Origin: Filimonas lacunae
GTDB taxonomy: Bacteria; Bacteroidota; Bacteroidia; Chitinophagales; Chitinophagaceae
Reading direction: 5' to 3'
Length of the DNA stretch: 64,000 nucleotides
Assembly (NCBI RefSeq): GCF_002355595.1
Contig: NZ_AP017422.1
Location: 5,460,823 to 5,524,822 of the forward strand
Each line of letters starts with the position of its first letter. The stretch's first letter is position 1. The notes beneath the pieces are model-generated. The model saw only the letters and a list, made by a program, of their open reading frames with translations. It ran no database searches and was not told the DNA's origin. The position numbers were made by a program, and so were the translations under genes. Of the stretch, positions 63,192-64,000 are shown in pieces.

Positions 63192-63290
63192 AACAGGCAG
63201 TTATCTGCCCCTGCTCTGGTATAATATGTTCCTTCCAAATACCCCTGACAGCAGATAAGCAGCTGTTTTTTGCATATGGCAGAAAATAAA

Positions 63291-63316
63291 AAAGGCCTCC
63301 TTTACAGGAAGCCTTT
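63291..63316 (-). terminator. terminator after the first small lipoprotein gene
   Basis: AAAGGCCTCC pairs with GGAAGCCTTT (one mismatch), followed on the minus strand by TTTTATTTTC-like Ts. Lies 20 nt past the stop. Confidence 0.75.
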
Positions 63317-63336
63317 ATATAAAATAATTGCGATAA

Positions 63337-63543
63337 TTATTTTTTCAGAGTGTCTTTAGCTGCAGCAGCTGAAGAGTCGATTGCTTTTTTAACAGTGTCA
63401 GCTACAGCGCTTACTGAATCTTTCTTAGCAGAAGCTGAAGAATCAATAACGTTTGCAGTAGAATCAGCTTTAGCTTCAGTAGATTCACCAGAACCACAAG
63501 CTGCAAAAGCACCGATCGCTAAAACGAATAACAATTTTTTCAT
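63337..63543 (-). CDS. small Ala/Ser/Asp/Lys-rich lipoprotein
   Basis: 68 aa. MKKLLFVLAIGAFAACGSGE gives a lipobox with Cys at 16; the mature ~53 residues are almost only Ala, Ser, Asp, Lys, Thr and Val, probably helical, and end DTLKK. Its signal region is nearly identical to that of the next gene upstream. No known domain. Codon choice (GCT, GAA) suggests high expression. Size and the C-terminal Lys recall Braun lipoprotein, but there is no sequence match to it. Confidence 0.75.
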   Translation of the reverse strand: MKKLLFVLAIGAFAACGSGESTEAKADSTANVIDSSASAKKDSVSAVADTVKKAIDSSAAAAKDTLKK

Positions 63544-63636
63544 CTTAAATAAGTTTTTAGTTTGAGGAAATTTGATGTTTATACCGTTTTTGAAGAAAGG
63601 TAACCCCCTTCAAAAAGATTTTTTTTCAAAAAAGGC

Positions 63637-63669
63637 AAAAAAAAAGCCCTCCCTAAGAATAAGGACGGC
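63637..63669 (-). terminator. terminator after the second small lipoprotein gene
   Basis: GCCGTCCTTA / TAGGGAGGGC (one mismatch, one wobble), loop TTCT, followed by nine Ts on the minus strand. It lies about 95 nt past the stop. Confidence 0.7.
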
Positions 63670-63762
63670 CTCTAACGATTGCTTGCCATATGAAAAATTT
63701 TGATAACTACCTATGCCTGCAAGCCGACATATATGTTGGTAGCTATTTTAGCTAAAAGCTAA

Positions 63763-63954
63763 TTATTTTTTAGTAGTGTCAGCTACAACTGGAGCAGTAG
63801 TGTCAGCAGCTTTAACAGTAGTGTCAGGAGTTACTGGAGCAACTACAACTGGAGAATCAACTTTAGGAGTAGAATCAGCAGTGTTCTCTTTGTTTTCACC
63901 AGAACCACAAGCAGCGAAAGCGCCCAGAGCTAAAACGAATAATACTTTTTTCAT
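63763..63954 (-). CDS. small Thr/Val/Pro/Asp-rich lipoprotein, paralogue of its neighbour
   Basis: About 63 aa from the ATG at 63954 (an upstream ATG at 63978 adds eight residues). MKKVLFVLALGAFAACGSGE matches the neighbour's signal in all but two residues; the mature part differs, being Pro/Val/Thr-rich (VVVAPVTPDTTVKAADTTAP) and ending in DTTKK. A duplicated export/lipidation part with a diverged tail. Own terminator, so the two genes are separate transcripts or weakly linked. Confidence 0.75.
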   Translation of the reverse strand: MKKVLFVLALGAFAACGSGENKENTADSTPKVDSPVVVAPVTPDTTVKAADTTAPVVADTTKK

Positions 63955-64000
63955 CGTAGGATGTTTTAATAATTTCATATTTATACCCGTAATGGAAAAA

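Noticed and set aside
63056-63238. 60-codon minus-strand frame upstream of pheA with a Leu/Phe-rich end
   Set aside because: It overlaps the leader peptide in another frame; its Leu/Phe run is the shifted reading of the TTT/TTC codons. The leader frame has the promoter, codon run and RNA pairings on its side.
1-64000. tRNA, rRNA, CRISPR array, prophage or integron
   Set aside because: No cloverleaf-like stretch, repeat-spacer pattern or phage gene run was seen while reading; most gaps are shorter than 300 nt and are accounted for.

Overview
The window is chromosomal DNA of a Bacteroidota species, most likely family Chitinophagaceae (an inference, not a database match). The evidence is SusC/SusD-type and other TonB-dependent outer-membrane receptors, a PorW/SprE-like type IX secretion protein, Bacteroidota-only families (DUF5689, PF14121-type porin, zinc metalloprotease with a DUF5117-like layout) and promoters of the form TTTG-N19-TAnnTTTG. 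Three well-formed examples with exactly 19 bases between the boxes lie before rpsF, fmt and the pheA leader. Genes are dense, both strands are used, and most convergent ends carry strong hairpin terminators. No rRNA, tRNA, CRISPR, prophage or intact IS element was seen.

Layout. 0-8 kb: SlyD-like isomerase, NamZ-like muramidase, fmt, LysM protein, RsmF-like rRNA methyltransferase, another methyltransferase, folA, thyA, an orphan LuxR-type response regulator. 8-25 kb: proline dehydrogenase, a SusC/SusD pair whose susC is split by an in-frame amber codon, a secreted EEP-family hydrolase, LysR regulator, MFS exporter, YihY protein, and a second TonB receptor cluster with a DUF5689 lipoprotein and a secreted EEP nuclease/phosphatase. 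25-32 kb: two divergent receiver-type genes (one with its phosphorylation pocket lost), rpsF-rpsR-rplI, a YbdK-type ligase, and an ECF sigma factor followed by a protein that seems to join an inner-membrane anchor to an outer-membrane barrel. 32-53 kb: metalloprotease, lon, two porin-type proteins, purine nucleoside phosphorylase, a PAS histidine kinase, sucC, a bactofilin/AtpZ group, the PorW/SprE-like TPR protein, and cell-wall genes (PBP1A, RlpA, DdpX).

53-63 kb is the highlight: a one-direction aromatic amino acid cluster on the minus strand, pheA - aminotransferase - tyrA - DEAD-box helicase - DAHP synthase/chorismate mutase - Y1 transposase - aroB - aroA - aroC. In front of pheA is a complete attenuator not covered by ordinary gene calls. 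It has a promoter, a 26-codon leader peptide gene with six Phe codons, two Tyr codons and a further Phe codon in a row, an 8-bp antiterminator pairing, and an 11-bp terminator whose U-tract runs into the pheA start codon. The layout predicts that Phe/Tyr starvation stalls the leader ribosome and lets RNA polymerase into the cluster. Inside the cluster, an intact-looking HUH/Y1 transposase gene is wedged between the DAHP synthase (1-nt gap) and aroB (ATGA overlap), with no room for IS ends, suggesting a domesticated gene. A second structured element of about 100 nt, enclosed by a perfect 15-bp inverted repeat, fills the gap before the DAHP synthase gene.

The window ends with two tandem small lipoprotein genes, both ending in Lys-Lys.
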